DNA of 64,000 nucleotides, taken from contig JACOEL010000010.1 of NCBI GenBank assembly GCA_024998625.1, positions 62,001-126,000 on the forward strand. Direction: 5' to 3'. The notes below the pieces were generated by a model. That model ran no database searches, was not told the origin of the DNA, and saw only the letters and a list, made by a program, of their open reading frames with translations. The translations under genes were made by a program, and so were the position numbers. Source of the stretch: Nitrospira sp. Lineage in GTDB: Bacteria > Nitrospirota > Nitrospiria > Nitrospirales > Nitrospiraceae. Numbering within the stretch: position 1 is the stretch's first letter; every line of letters starts with the position of its first letter. Positions 53,127-62,003 of the stretch are shown in pieces.

Positions 53127-54974
53127 ATGACACAGCACGACCAGACCAAGCCGCAAGAGAGTCTCAACATCGTCATCGTTGGCCATGTAGATCACGGGAA
53201 GTCCACGCTGGTGGGACGACTCTATGCCGATACGGGTTCTTTGCCGGAAGGCAAAGTGGAAAAAGTGCAGGCGATTTGCCGCCAGCAGGGCAAGGAGTTT
53301 GAGTATGCCTTCCTGTTCGATGCGTTTCTTGAGGAGCAGGAGCAGGGCATCACGATCGATACGGCGCGTACGTTCTTTATCTGGAACGGGCGGCAGTACA
53401 TCATTATCGACGCACCGGGACATAAAGAGTTTTTGAAGAACATGATCTCGGGCGCGGCCCGGGCGGAAGCCGCGCTGTTGCTCATCGACGCGTTGGAAGG
53501 CGTGCGCGAACAATCCAAAAAGCATGGCTACCTCCTGTCGCTGCTGGGCGTGACACAGTTTGCGGTGGTGGTCAATAAAATGGATCTGGTCGGGTATCGG
53601 CAGGATGTGTTCGACGGGATCGAAAAGGAATATCGGGAATTTCTGGGTCAGTTCCGGGCGGTTCCTCAACAGATGATTCCGGTCAGCGCGAAGATGGGTG
53701 ACAACATCGCGACGCGCAGCAGCCATATGAACTGGTATCAGGGCCCCACGGTGCTGGAGACGCTGGCGCTCTTCAAAAAGGAGCAGGTGCGTTCGGAACA
53801 GCCGCTCCGATTCCCACTGCAGGACGTCTATAAGTTCGATGCGCGGCGGATTCTGGCCGGCCGCATTACGGCGGGCCGCTTGAAAGTCGGTGATCAACTG
53901 GTGTTTTCACCGTCCAACAAGACAGCGCTCGTGCAATCGATTGAAGGATTCAACGTCGATCCGCCGCAGAGCGAGGCACAGGCCGGTCAGTCCGTCGGCA
54001 TCACGCTCGACGAACAGATTTTCGTGGAGCGTGGAGAGATCGCGTCCCATCGAGACTCCATTCCGCTCGTCTCGACGGCGATTCGCGTGAACCTGTTTTG
54101 GATGGGCAGGCGGCCGCTGGAGAAGGGGCGAAAGTATGTCTTGCGGCTCGCCACGCGTGAAGTCGCCTGCGAGGTCGCCGCGATTCATCGGATTATCGAC
54201 ACCGCCGATCTCGCGCAACTTCAGGAAAGCCAGGCGGTAGCGAAGAATCAGGTCGCTGAGCTGACCCTGCGTGCGAAATCGCCGCTCGCGTTTGATCTCT
54301 CGTCCTCATTCGAAGCCACAGGCCGGTTCGTGCTGGTCGATGAGTACGACATTGCCGGGGGCGGGATCATTACCGAGTTGGTGCACGACGAGCAGGAAGG
54401 GCTGCGCGAGGAGGCGCGGCAACGGGAATATGCGTGGCTCACAGGCGATGTCCGGGCAGAAGACCGCGCGGCGCAATATGGGCATCGGGCCGCCATCGTG
54501 CTGTTCACCGGTTCAGCCCAGACAGGTAAGACGTTTCTTGCGCGTAGGGTGGAGGCGCTGCTCGTTGCCGATAGCCGTCACGCCTACTTGCTGGAAGGCG
54601 AGAATCTGTTGCAGGGATTGGATGCGGATTTGTCAGCGGCCGACCCGTCCTTCGCCGCCGAGCGAGTGCGCCGCTATGGTGAGGTTGCCAGGTTGCTGAT
54701 CGATACGGGGCTCATCGTCGTGTCCACGAGTAAAACCTTCGGTATCAATTATCAGCGGATGGCCGAGATGATACGGACGTTGGTTCAGCCAGCTCCGGTG
54801 ATTGCGGTGCACATGAGCCGGGCGGGAGAAGAACCGCCACCGAATACCGATCTGCATTTCGCGGGGCCCCAGGATTTTGACGCCGCTGCCCGTCGGATAC
54901 TGGAAGAGTTGAAGCGGCGGGGGGTGCTCATTCAGCCCTCCGGAACGAAGTCCACCATCCAATATTCCATCTAG
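53127..54974 (+). CDS. cysN: Sulfate adenylyltransferase subunit CysN with degenerate APS-kinase-like C-terminal domain
   Basis: GTPase subunit that drives APS synthesis with CysD. About 615 aa. EF-Tu-like GTPase motifs are GHVDHGKST near the N-terminus, DAPGHKEF and NKMD, then two beta-barrel domains. From about residue 455 an APS-kinase-like domain follows: P-loop [15 protein letters not shown] where CysC has LDGDN, and [18 protein letters not shown], but the end of CysC is altered and shortened. Kinase activity is doubtful. The start is uncertain (ATG 53094 or 53127); 53127 places the first family motif at the usual distance. Confidence 0.93.
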   Translation: MTQHDQTKPQESLNIVIVGHVDHGKSTLVGRLYADTGSLPEGKVEKVQAICRQQGKEFEYAFLFDAFLEEQEQGITIDTARTFFIWNGRQYIIIDAPGHKEFLKNMISGAARAEAALLLIDALEGVREQSKKHGYLLSLLGVTQFAVVVNKMDLVGYRQDVFDGIEKEYREFLGQFRAVPQQMIPVSAKMGDNIATRSSHMNWYQGPTVLETLALFKKEQVRSEQPLRFPLQDVYKFDARRILAGRITAGRLKVGDQLVFSPSNKTALVQSIEGFNVDPPQSEAQAGQSVGITLDEQIFVERGEIASHRDSIPLVSTAIRVNLFWMGRRPLEKGRKYVLRLATREVACEVAAIHRIIDTADLAQLQESQAVAKNQVAELTLRAKSPLAFDLSSSFEATGRFVLVDEYDIAGGGIITELVHDEQEGLREEARQREYAWLTGDVRAEDRAAQYGHRAAIVLFTGSAQTGKTFLARRVEALLVADSRHAYLLEGENLLQGLDADLSAADPSFAAERVRRYGEVARLLIDTGLIVVSTSKTFGINYQRMAEMIRTLVQPAPVIAVHMSRAGEEPPPNTDLHFAGPQDFDAAARRILEELKRRGVLIQPSGTKSTIQYSI

Positions 54975-54993
54975 TCGATGGGGGCTGGGCGGT

Positions 54994-55023
54994 TTGACTC
55001 TATTGAAACCCCTGTGGTAGCGT
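54994..55023 (+). promoter_or_regulatory. Candidate promoter of mrp
   Basis: TTGACT (54994-54999), an 18-bp spacer and TAGCGT (55018-55023). The -10 is weak. The spacer contains AAACCCCT, complementary to the mrp ribosome binding region (55042-55049). Confidence 0.35.
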
Positions 55024-55049
55024 CCTTCATCAACAAATTCGAGGGGTTT
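55006..55049 (+). promoter_or_regulatory. Stem able to mask the mrp ribosome binding site
   Basis: AAACCCCT (55006-55013) is a perfect complement of AGGGGTTT (55042-55049), which contains the mrp ribosome binding site just before the ATG at 55052. In RNA read through from cysN the two can pair; RNA started at the candidate promoter would lack the left arm. Confidence 0.4.
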
Positions 55050-55051
55050 TC

Positions 55052-55978
55052 ATGACCATGACTGCCGGCAAGGATCTCAAGTCGATCCTCACGAAGCTTC
55101 AGTATTCCGACGACGCGAAAGTGGTGCAGCAGATCACTGCCCAGATGAAGCAGGTGCAGGCTCGGATGGCCGGCATCAAGCAGAAACTGGTCGTGATGAG
55201 CGGTAAGGGCGGAGTCGGCAAAAGCATGACGACCGTCAACCTCGCATTGGCCTTTGCGCGACAGGGGGCGAGGGTCGGATTGCTTGACGTCGATTTGAAC
55301 GGCCCCTGCGTTCCGCGCATGATGGGCTTACACGGTCAGTCGTTAAGAATGACTCCCGAAGGGGCGCAGCCTCCCGTCGGTCCCTTGGGCATCAAAGTGG
55401 CCTCGATGGATTTTTTCCTCGATGATGCCTCGCCGGTGCGGTGGAAGGGTCCCATGGATTTGAGCCCGGTCTGGCTCGGCCTCATGGAAATGAACGTCAT
55501 TCGCGAATTCCTAGCCGATGTGGTTTGGGGAGAATTGGATTATCTCCTGGCCGATCTCCCGCCGGGTGCGGCTGCCGATAAACCGCCGGTGATTGCCGGG
55601 TTCATTCCGGATCTCGCCGGGGCGATCGTCGTGACGACTCCGTCCGAAGTCGCCTCCGACGTGGTGCAGAAATCCGTCACCTATGCGCGCGATATGGGTA
55701 TTCGGGTTTTGGGCATTGTAGAAAACATGAGCGAATACCGCTGTCCATCCTGCGGCGCGGAGAATGAGTTATTCGAGGGGAATACGGAGGCGATGTGCGA
55801 GGTGCTGGATCTGCCCTTGCTCGGCCGTGTCCCGTTCGATCGTAAATTTGCCAAAACATTCGATAAGGGGCAGCCGCTCCTCGATCCTGAGTATCCGACG
55901 ATCCAAAAATATCAAGACATCGTCGGGCGGATTCAAGCGTTACTGGATTACAAAAAAGTCCTGGCTGAAAAGCTGTAA
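55052..55978 (+). CDS. mrp: Mrp/NBP35-family Fe-S cluster carrier ATPase
   Basis: ParA-like ATPase carrying Fe-S clusters to apoproteins. The 308-aa protein has Walker A KLVVMSGKGGVGKSMTTVNLALA, DVDLNGPCVPRMMGL and the family segment DLPPGAAADKP. The C-terminal CPSCG in EYRCPSCGAENELF holds the Fe-S site Cys pair. The N-terminal DUF59 domain of some Mrp proteins is absent. It could serve the neighbouring sulfite or APS reductases, but this is inference. Confidence 0.92.
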   Translation: MTMTAGKDLKSILTKLQYSDDAKVVQQITAQMKQVQARMAGIKQKLVVMSGKGGVGKSMTTVNLALAFARQGARVGLLDVDLNGPCVPRMMGLHGQSLRMTPEGAQPPVGPLGIKVASMDFFLDDASPVRWKGPMDLSPVWLGLMEMNVIREFLADVVWGELDYLLADLPPGAAADKPPVIAGFIPDLAGAIVVTTPSEVASDVVQKSVTYARDMGIRVLGIVENMSEYRCPSCGAENELFEGNTEAMCEVLDLPLLGRVPFDRKFAKTFDKGQPLLDPEYPTIQKYQDIVGRIQALLDYKKVLAEKL

Positions 55979-56004
55979 GCACACCGACCCGGAGGGGGGA
56001 TCCT

Positions 56005-56760
56005 ATGAAGTTCGTTTGCCTGAACTGCGAGACCTACATGACGTTTCAGAAGGTCGAAAAACCCGGTGAGGGCTCACTCGGTGTCTTCTTCGGTTGTCCA
56101 TCCTGTGAGGCGAAGTTCTCCATGGTGACGAATCCGGGAGAGACCCAAATGGTTGCTTCGCTCGGTGTGAAGCTGGGTGGCCGTACGGAGACGGCAGAAC
56201 CGTTTGAGATGACTCGCGGGACGCTGAAAGATGAGGCGCAGGCCGGCGCAGGGCAGATGGCCGCCTATCTCAACGAAAAGATTCAGGGCGGACAGCCGGT
56301 GGCGGCTTCTGCGAAACCCAGCGCGCCGGATGCCGGTGGAGAGAAGACGTCCGGCGGGTGCCCGTTCTCGGCGATGGTCGCGGAAATGGGGTTGACCTCC
56401 GGCGGCAAGCCGCAAAATGGAAATGGAACGAGCGAATTCACGTGGACTGCAGACGCCAAGGAGAAGTTGGAGCGTCTACCGTCTTTTGTGAAACCGATGG
56501 TGCAGAGCAGCGTGGAAGCCTATGCGCGCAAGCATGGGTATAAGAGCATTACGCTGCAGGTCATGGACGATTCCAAGAACGATTCGCCCAACGGTATCGC
56601 CTGGACCAAGGATGCCGAACAACGCATGGATAACATTCCTGACTTCATTCGTCCGATGGCCCGCCGGGAAATTGAGCGGATTGCCAAGGAGCGCGGCTTG
56701 GTCGAGATCACGGCCCAGGTGATGGATGAAGCCAAAGAGAAGTTCATGAAGTTCATGTAG
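56005..56760 (+). CDS. Protein with N-terminal zinc ribbon and two PCP_red domains
   Basis: The 251-aa protein starts with a zinc ribbon (CLNCETYM and CPSCEAKF, 32 residues apart) and ends with two PCP_red (protochlorophyllide reductase 57-kDa-subunit-like) domains: FTWTADAKEKLERLPSFVKPMVQSSVEAYARKHGY and IAWTKDAEQRMDNIPDFIRPMARREIERIAKERGL. PCP_red domains occur in BchB/ChlB, but also in small proteins of non-photosynthetic bacteria with unknown role. It follows mrp by 26 bp, so a link to Fe-S proteins is plausible. Confidence 0.85.
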   Translation: MKFVCLNCETYMTFQKVEKPGEGSLGVFFGCPSCEAKFSMVTNPGETQMVASLGVKLGGRTETAEPFEMTRGTLKDEAQAGAGQMAAYLNEKIQGGQPVAASAKPSAPDAGGEKTSGGCPFSAMVAEMGLTSGGKPQNGNGTSEFTWTADAKEKLERLPSFVKPMVQSSVEAYARKHGYKSITLQVMDDSKNDSPNGIAWTKDAEQRMDNIPDFIRPMARREIERIAKERGLVEITAQVMDEAKEKFMKFM

Positions 56761-56790
56761 CCGACGAATGCATGCGTGAGACGAGTGCGC

Positions 56791-56820
56791 GGCCCATCCG
56801 GCAGTCCGGATGGGCCTTTC
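56791..56820 (+). terminator. Rho-independent terminator after the PCP_red gene
   Basis: A perfect 11-bp stem (56791-56801 GGCCCATCCGG with 56806-56816) and CAGT loop is followed by TTTC. It lies 31 bp after the PCP_red stop and closes the mrp-PCP_red unit. The T-tract is short. Confidence 0.65.
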
Positions 56821-56894
56821 GATTCCTGCCGGTGTGTCCCTCTCGACCGATTCATTGTCCGAGATTGCTGAGGCCATGGTTCCCGCTCCTGTGG

Positions 56895-57614
56895 ATGTTG
56901 TGTCTGACCGTTCTGCTATGGAGTGTTTCGTGTGTGATGGCTGAGACGGCCGGTCACGAGCATGGCGCGGCCGCTCAGGAGCCGGGGCATCAGCATGCGG
57001 CCGCTACGGGAGAACTGTGGGAGGGGTCGCAACAGGGCATTGCCTATTCCGAATTCAATCATCACATGGCGGGTGTTTTTCTGTTGCTGATCGGGCTGAG
57101 TGAGGCCCGTCAGGCCCTCGGATGGCCGGCGTTGGTATGGACGAGGTTTTTACTGCCCGGCGCCTTGACGGTGGGAGGCATTTTTCTTCTCATTTGGAGC
57201 GATCATGATTCATGGCCCATCGGGTCGATGACGTTTGCACAGACGTTTTTCGGTAGCGATGAGGAAGTGCTCCAGCACAAGACCTATGGGGTGCTGGCGT
57301 TTGCCGTCGGTGTCGTTGAATTCCTCCGGCGGACCGGATGCTTCGCCCATGGGGTGTGGACGGTGCCCCTCCCGCTGTTTGCGATCGTCGGAGGAATGAT
57401 GTTGTTCAGTCATTCGCACGGAGACCATCCTGCCGCCAGTAGAATTGCGCTCCATCATGTGATCATGGGCGTGATGGCGGTCACCGCGGGATCATCCAAG
57501 TTGGTCTCCGGATGGCGAACGCGGTCCGTCATCGCCGAAGGTTCGTATTGGGAGTTGCTCTGGGCGAGCCTCGTTGTCGTCATTGGGCTTCAGTTGCTCA
57601 TCTATTCAGAGTAA
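56895..57614 (+). CDS. His-rich polytopic membrane protein
   Basis: No family recognised with certainty. An upstream ATG (56772) is unlikely because the terminator lies inside that extension. From the ATG at 56895 it is 240 aa: a signal-like segment (LCLTVLLWSVSCVMAETAG), a His-rich stretch (HEHGAAAQEPGHQHAAAT), then about five membrane segments and a SHSHGDHP cluster. The His clusters suggest metal binding, perhaps copper or nickel handling, but this is inference. Confidence 0.7.
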   Translation: MLCLTVLLWSVSCVMAETAGHEHGAAAQEPGHQHAAATGELWEGSQQGIAYSEFNHHMAGVFLLLIGLSEARQALGWPALVWTRFLLPGALTVGGIFLLIWSDHDSWPIGSMTFAQTFFGSDEEVLQHKTYGVLAFAVGVVEFLRRTGCFAHGVWTVPLPLFAIVGGMMLFSHSHGDHPAASRIALHHVIMGVMAVTAGSSKLVSGWRTRSVIAEGSYWELLWASLVVVIGLQLLIYSE

Positions 57615-57750
57615 AATGTTTCACTGGCCACGGGCCGACCTCGCGTTGACACTTCTGTAAGGACTGTGTTAGCTCTACATTTTTAATCAGCTTTGAATGA
57701 GCTTGGGACTCGACCGGCAATGCGGTCGGTTCAGGCCAAGAGGAGTCGCC

Positions 57751-58506
57751 ATGGGTGGCCACAGTCATTGGGCAACAATCAAGCGGCATAAATCAGCGGT
57801 CGACGCCAAACGGGGGAAAGTCTTTACCCGTATTATCCGCGAGTTGACGATTGCGGCCCGATCAGGCGGGGATCCTGATGGCAATCCGCGCTTGCGGTTG
57901 GCGATTGCGAAGGCCAAAGAAGCCAACATGCCCGGCGATACGATGAAGAAGGCCATCCAGCGCGGCACGGGTGAGTTGCCCGGTGTGACATATGAGGAGT
58001 TTACGCTTGAAGGGTACGGTCCCGGTGGGACGGCCGTGCTGATGGAAATCACCTCCGATAACCGGAATCGGACCGTGGCGGAAATCCGTAGTTTGCTGAC
58101 CAAGAACGGCGGCAACATGGCGGAGGCGGGGGCGGTCGCCTGGCAGTTTCACAAAAAAGGGGTCTTGGTGGTTGAGAAGGGCAAGGTGGAAGAGGATGCG
58201 CTGCTGAGTCTTGCTTTGGAAGCCGGCGCTGAAGATGTGAAAGTGACCGACAAGGCCTTTGAAGTCCTCACGGATACCCACGATTTTGAGGCGGTCAAGA
58301 AAGCGCTCAGCGATGCGAAAATCGAGTGCACACTTGCCGAATTGAACTTCATCCCGCAGAATACGATCGCGCTGGAGGAAAAGGCTGCTGAGCAAATGTT
58401 GAAGCTCATGGAAATTCTGGATGAGCACGACGATGTGCAGAAAGTTCATGCAAACTTTGACATCTCCGACGAGGTCATGGAGAAGGTGGCTGCCGCTACC
58501 GCCTGA
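57751..58506 (+). CDS. yebC: YebC/PmpR-family protein
   Basis: YebC proteins act as transcriptional regulators or in translation of proline stretches. From the ATG at 57751 (AAGAGGAG upstream) it is 251 aa and opens MGGHSHWATIKRHKSAVDAKRGKVFTRIIRELTIAA, then NMPGDTMKKAIQRGTGEL and YEGYGPGG-type EGYGPGGTAVLMEITSDN. The C-terminal domain is complete. It lies next to ruvA, as often with ruvCAB, although ruvC is not here. Confidence 0.95.
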   Translation: MGGHSHWATIKRHKSAVDAKRGKVFTRIIRELTIAARSGGDPDGNPRLRLAIAKAKEANMPGDTMKKAIQRGTGELPGVTYEEFTLEGYGPGGTAVLMEITSDNRNRTVAEIRSLLTKNGGNMAEAGAVAWQFHKKGVLVVEKGKVEEDALLSLALEAGAEDVKVTDKAFEVLTDTHDFEAVKKALSDAKIECTLAELNFIPQNTIALEEKAAEQMLKLMEILDEHDDVQKVHANFDISDEVMEKVAAATA

Positions 58507-58584
58507 TTCTGAAGGACTGGCCTCAAGCATTGACGCGCCCGCAGCCAGCCTATCAGGCTCTTCGCATCACACCCTGTTGCTCAC

Positions 58585-59193
58585 ATGATCGCCTTACTGA
58601 CGGGCCTCATGGCCTTCAAGGCGCCTTCGCAAGTCACGCTCGATGTGCATGGCGTCGGCTACGAAGTATTGATTCCACTCAGTACTTACTATTCACTTCC
58701 TAATCAGCATGAGCGGGTGACGCTCAGCATCCATACCCATGTGCGTGAAGATGCGATTCAGCTTTATGGGTTCCTGACCGCCGCGGAGAAGGAAGCCTTT
58801 CTTTTGCTGACGGGGATCTCCGGCATCGGACCAAAATTGGGACTGAGCGTCCTGTCCACCCTCTCGGTCCGCGATCTCTTTTCCGCCATCCAGGCCGGTG
58901 ATATTGAGAAGCTGGGTACGGTGTCCGGCATCGGGAAAAAGTCTGCGGCAAGGATCGCGCTGGAATTGAAGGACAAGGTCGCGCGGTTGCATCCGGCGGG
59001 CGAACAGACCACGTCGGGGGGCGGACAGCCTGCGAATCCGCTCTACGAGGATGCCCTGTCCGCCCTTGTGAATTTGGGCTATCGGCCACCGGATGTGAAA
59101 GAAGCGTTGAAGAGGATCGAGAAGTCCGGCGCCATGGCGCAGGGACTGGAAGACGTGATTCGTGAGGCACTCAAAGACTTGGCCAAGGGGTGA
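58585..59193 (+). CDS. ruvA: Holliday junction DNA helicase RuvA
   Basis: Binds Holliday junctions and loads RuvB. The 202-aa protein has the N-terminal OB domain (MIALLTGLMAFKAPSQVTLDVHGVGYEVLIPL), the two helix-hairpin-helix motifs (TGISGIGPKLGLSVLSTL; GTVSGIGKKSAARIALELKDK) and the RuvB-binding C-terminal domain (ALSALVNLGYRPPDVKEAL). yebC precedes it directly; ruvC is missing between them. Confidence 0.96.
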   Translation: MIALLTGLMAFKAPSQVTLDVHGVGYEVLIPLSTYYSLPNQHERVTLSIHTHVREDAIQLYGFLTAAEKEAFLLLTGISGIGPKLGLSVLSTLSVRDLFSAIQAGDIEKLGTVSGIGKKSAARIALELKDKVARLHPAGEQTTSGGGQPANPLYEDALSALVNLGYRPPDVKEALKRIEKSGAMAQGLEDVIREALKDLAKG

Positions 59194-59196
59194 CGC

Positions 59197-59703
59197 ATGA
59201 TGAAGTCGTTGCGCAGGCGGTGGGGTAGTCGCCGGATAGTCGGTACGGTGAGACTGATCATTTTGGCTGCGATGGTTTCGTCCGGATCAGTCGAGTTAGC
59301 CGGCGCGACCGATGATGTGGAGGAGCCGAAGAGCATCCGCAAGACTTGCGGAATGTGCCCGGATGGCTATGCCACAACCGGTGTGACCCATGCGCCGGAG
59401 CTGTGCAAAGACGGCGAGCCGACCCTGGTGCAGTGCGTGCCGCTCGGGGGCAACATGCTCTCCGTCTGCGGGACCTGTCCCGAAGGGTATGTAGAAGTGG
59501 GGCGCTCGAGCGTCCCCTCCCGTTGTGGCTCTATAGATGGCGGATTGGTGTCGCAATGTCAGTTGCAGAACATGGGATCAACCTTGCCCGATCCCGGGCA
59601 GGGGGGAGTCAGGTGCCCGCCTGATTGCGGCAGTACGGCTGCACCAGGTCAAGGGGTCGTGCCGCCGCCGCCCAAATTCAGGCCCTCACCCGAGGCCAGA
59701 TAA
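59197..59703 (+). CDS. Secreted Cys-rich protein with two tandem repeats
   Basis: No family recognised. The 168-aa product has a signal peptide (IVGTVRLIILAAMVSSGSVELAGA) and two copies of a Cys-rich unit: KTCGMCPDGYATTGVTHAPELCKDGEPTLVQC and SVCGTCPEGYVEVGRSSVPSRCGSIDGGLVSQC, each with four Cys in the pattern CGxCPxGY...C...C. A short CPPDC and a Pro-rich tail follow. The Cys pattern suggests disulfide-stabilised extracytoplasmic modules. It starts 3 bp after the ruvA stop and lies between ruvA and ruvB, so it is probably co-transcribed. Confidence 0.7.
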   Translation: MMKSLRRRWGSRRIVGTVRLIILAAMVSSGSVELAGATDDVEEPKSIRKTCGMCPDGYATTGVTHAPELCKDGEPTLVQCVPLGGNMLSVCGTCPEGYVEVGRSSVPSRCGSIDGGLVSQCQLQNMGSTLPDPGQGGVRCPPDCGSTAAPGQGVVPPPPKFRPSPEAR

Positions 59704-59733
59704 CGTCGACGCATTGTTCAGCTGGATCGTCCC

Positions 59734-60771
59734 ATGTCTGACCGCACGGTGAGCAATCAATTGACCGACGACGAGCGTGGCCTTGAGGCCGCGCTGCGCC
59801 CACACAGCTTGCAAGAATATGTCGGCCAATCACGGATGAAGGAATCCCTGGAGATTTGTATCGAAGCGGCGAAACGCCGTGGTGAAGCGCTGGACCATGC
59901 CATTTTTTACGGGCCGCCGGGGCTCGGGAAGACCACGATTGCGCATATCATTGCGCGGGAGATGGGCTCGGCGATTCGGTCGACCTCGGGCTTAGTCCTG
60001 AGCCATGCCGGGGATCTGGCTGCGATTTTGACGAATTTGCAGGAACGGGATGTGTTGTTCATCGATGAAATCCACCGCCTCCCCGCCTCTGTCGAGGAGG
60101 CCCTGTATCCAGCCATGGAGGACTACCAACTGGATTTGGTCGTCGGCCAAGGGGCCTCCACGAGGACCGTGAAGCTGGAATTGCCTCGGTTTACGCTGGT
60201 CGGAGCCACGACCAGGGCCGGGGCATTGACGTCGCCGTTGCGGGACCGATTCGGCTTGGTTCACAGGCTGGAGTTTTATTCGTCACAGGAACTCACGTCG
60301 ATCGTCACACGGTCGGCGGGGTTGCTGAACATTCCGATCGATGAGGCAGGGGCCGCGGAAATTGCTCGCCGGGCTCGCGGCACGCCGCGCATCGTGAATC
60401 GGCTGATTAAGCGCATCAGGGATTACGCCGAGATCAAGGCCGGTGGACGTATCACCAAGCAGGTGGCGAAGGATGCGTTGGTTTGGTTGGCGGTCGATGC
60501 CGCCGGATTGGATGAGATGGACCGGCGCATTCTTCTGACCGTCATTGAGAAGTTCAATGGCGGACCGGTCGGGGTGGATTCATTGGCCGCGGCGGTGCAA
60601 GAAGACAAGGGCACGCTGGAGGACGTCTATGAGCCGTATCTGATCCAAGCGGGGTTTCTGGAACGCACCGGTCGTGGCCGGCAGGCGACCAGGCTGGCCT
60701 TCGACCATTTCAAAAAACAGAAAGACCTTCTGTCGCTTTCCGATGACGACACATTCACCACAACTCCTTGA
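59734..60771 (+). CDS. ruvB: Holliday junction branch migration ATPase RuvB
   Basis: AAA+ motor of branch migration; 345 aa. It has [12 protein letters not shown], Walker [16 protein letters not shown], Walker [27 protein letters not shown] (sensor region) and the C-terminal winged helix ([20 protein letters not shown]). It lies 30 bp after the Cys-rich gene. Confidence 0.97.
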   Translation: MSDRTVSNQLTDDERGLEAALRPHSLQEYVGQSRMKESLEICIEAAKRRGEALDHAIFYGPPGLGKTTIAHIIAREMGSAIRSTSGLVLSHAGDLAAILTNLQERDVLFIDEIHRLPASVEEALYPAMEDYQLDLVVGQGASTRTVKLELPRFTLVGATTRAGALTSPLRDRFGLVHRLEFYSSQELTSIVTRSAGLLNIPIDEAGAAEIARRARGTPRIVNRLIKRIRDYAEIKAGGRITKQVAKDALVWLAVDAAGLDEMDRRILLTVIEKFNGGPVGVDSLAAAVQEDKGTLEDVYEPYLIQAGFLERTGRGRQATRLAFDHFKKQKDLLSLSDDDTFTTTP

Positions 60772-60910
60772 ATCCCCACACCTATCCTTGCAATGCCCTC
60801 TCCGGCTCCTGTAGGATACTCACTTGTCCAAGTTCAGCCCGTTGGCTTGGAATCGTTTCGCGGCCTCGTCTCTCTAATGGCAGGTTTCGCGAGGAGGGAG
60901 TCCCCCCGTC

Positions 60911-61987
60911 ATGTCTGATGACCTGCAAGGGCATCGCCAGGAAATCGATCGGATCGACGATCAGATTTTGCGCCTCTTGAACGAGCGCTCGAAGTCCGTG
61001 ATCGAAATTGGAAAACTCAAGAAACAGAAAGACGCGGAAGCGCATCTGCACACGCCGGCCCGGGAGGCGGCGATTTTTGAGCGCCTCAGCAAGCAAAATA
61101 CGGGGCCCTTTCCTACCGATGCCATTCGGGCGGTGTATCGAGAGATCATGTCGGCCTCGTTGTCTCTGGAGGGGCCTCAGAAGGTCGCCTATCTCGGTCC
61201 GCGAGCGACCTTTACGCACATGGCCTGCATGCAGAAGTTCGGGTCGTCTGCCCAATACATTCCCGTCAACAGCATCAAGGATGTGTTCAGCGAAGTCGAG
61301 CGTGGGCGAGCCCATTTTGGTGTGGTGCCGATCGAAAATACTACCGAAGGCGTGGTCAATCACACCCTGGATATGTTCGTCGATTCCAGCCTGCTCATCT
61401 ATGGAGAAGTGTTACAGGAAGTGGCACATCACCTGATGTCCAAGAGCGGGGTCGCAGGAGAGGTCAAGCGAATCTATTCGCACCCGCATGCCATTGCCCA
61501 ATGCCGCAATTGGTTGGAAACGAATCTGCCCCATGTGCCGGTGTCCGAAGTGGCCAGCACGGCCCGGGCGGCCGAACTGTCCGTCGACGATCCATCGGCT
61601 GCAGCCATTGCGTCCGAACTGGCGTCCCAGTTGTACGGACTGAAGGTCATCACCGCCCGGATCGAGGACAATATCAACAACTTCACGCGGTTCCTGGTGC
61701 TCTCGCAGAAGGCACCGGAACGGACCGGACGCGACAAAACCTCGCTGATGTTGTCGGTCAAAGATAAAGTCGGCGCGCTGTACGACTTGTTGCGTCCGTT
61801 TGCCTCCCATGGTCTCAACATGACCAAGATCGAATCGCGCCCCTCCCGCCGGAAGGCGTGGGAATACATTTTCTTTGTCGACATCGAGGGACACATCGAT
61901 GAGGAACGAGTCAAGAAGGCGGCCGAAGAGGTGAAGAGCCGTTGTCTCTTTATGAAGATTCTCGGGTCGTATCCCGCCTATTCCTAG
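60911..61987 (+). CDS. pheA: Bifunctional chorismate mutase/prephenate dehydratase
   Basis: Converts chorismate to phenylpyruvate in phenylalanine synthesis. The 358-aa protein has an AroQ chorismate mutase domain (DDLQGHRQEIDRIDDQILRLLNERSKSVIEIGKLK), a prephenate dehydratase domain (VAYLGPRATFTHMACMQKFG; VVPIENTTEGVVNHTLDM) and a C-terminal ACT domain with ESRPSRRKAWEY for feedback by phenylalanine. GAGGAGG lies about 15 bp upstream. hisC and a DAHP synthase gene follow closely. Confidence 0.95.
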   Translation: MSDDLQGHRQEIDRIDDQILRLLNERSKSVIEIGKLKKQKDAEAHLHTPAREAAIFERLSKQNTGPFPTDAIRAVYREIMSASLSLEGPQKVAYLGPRATFTHMACMQKFGSSAQYIPVNSIKDVFSEVERGRAHFGVVPIENTTEGVVNHTLDMFVDSSLLIYGEVLQEVAHHLMSKSGVAGEVKRIYSHPHAIAQCRNWLETNLPHVPVSEVASTARAAELSVDDPSAAAIASELASQLYGLKVITARIEDNINNFTRFLVLSQKAPERTGRDKTSLMLSVKDKVGALYDLLRPFASHGLNMTKIESRPSRRKAWEYIFFVDIEGHIDEERVKKAAEEVKSRCLFMKILGSYPAYS

Positions 61988-62003
61988 AGGTCCGAGTTAC
62001 GCC

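Noticed and set aside
52947-53897. 316-codon minus-strand frame opposite cysD and cysN
   Set aside because: Shadow of two strongly supported genes.
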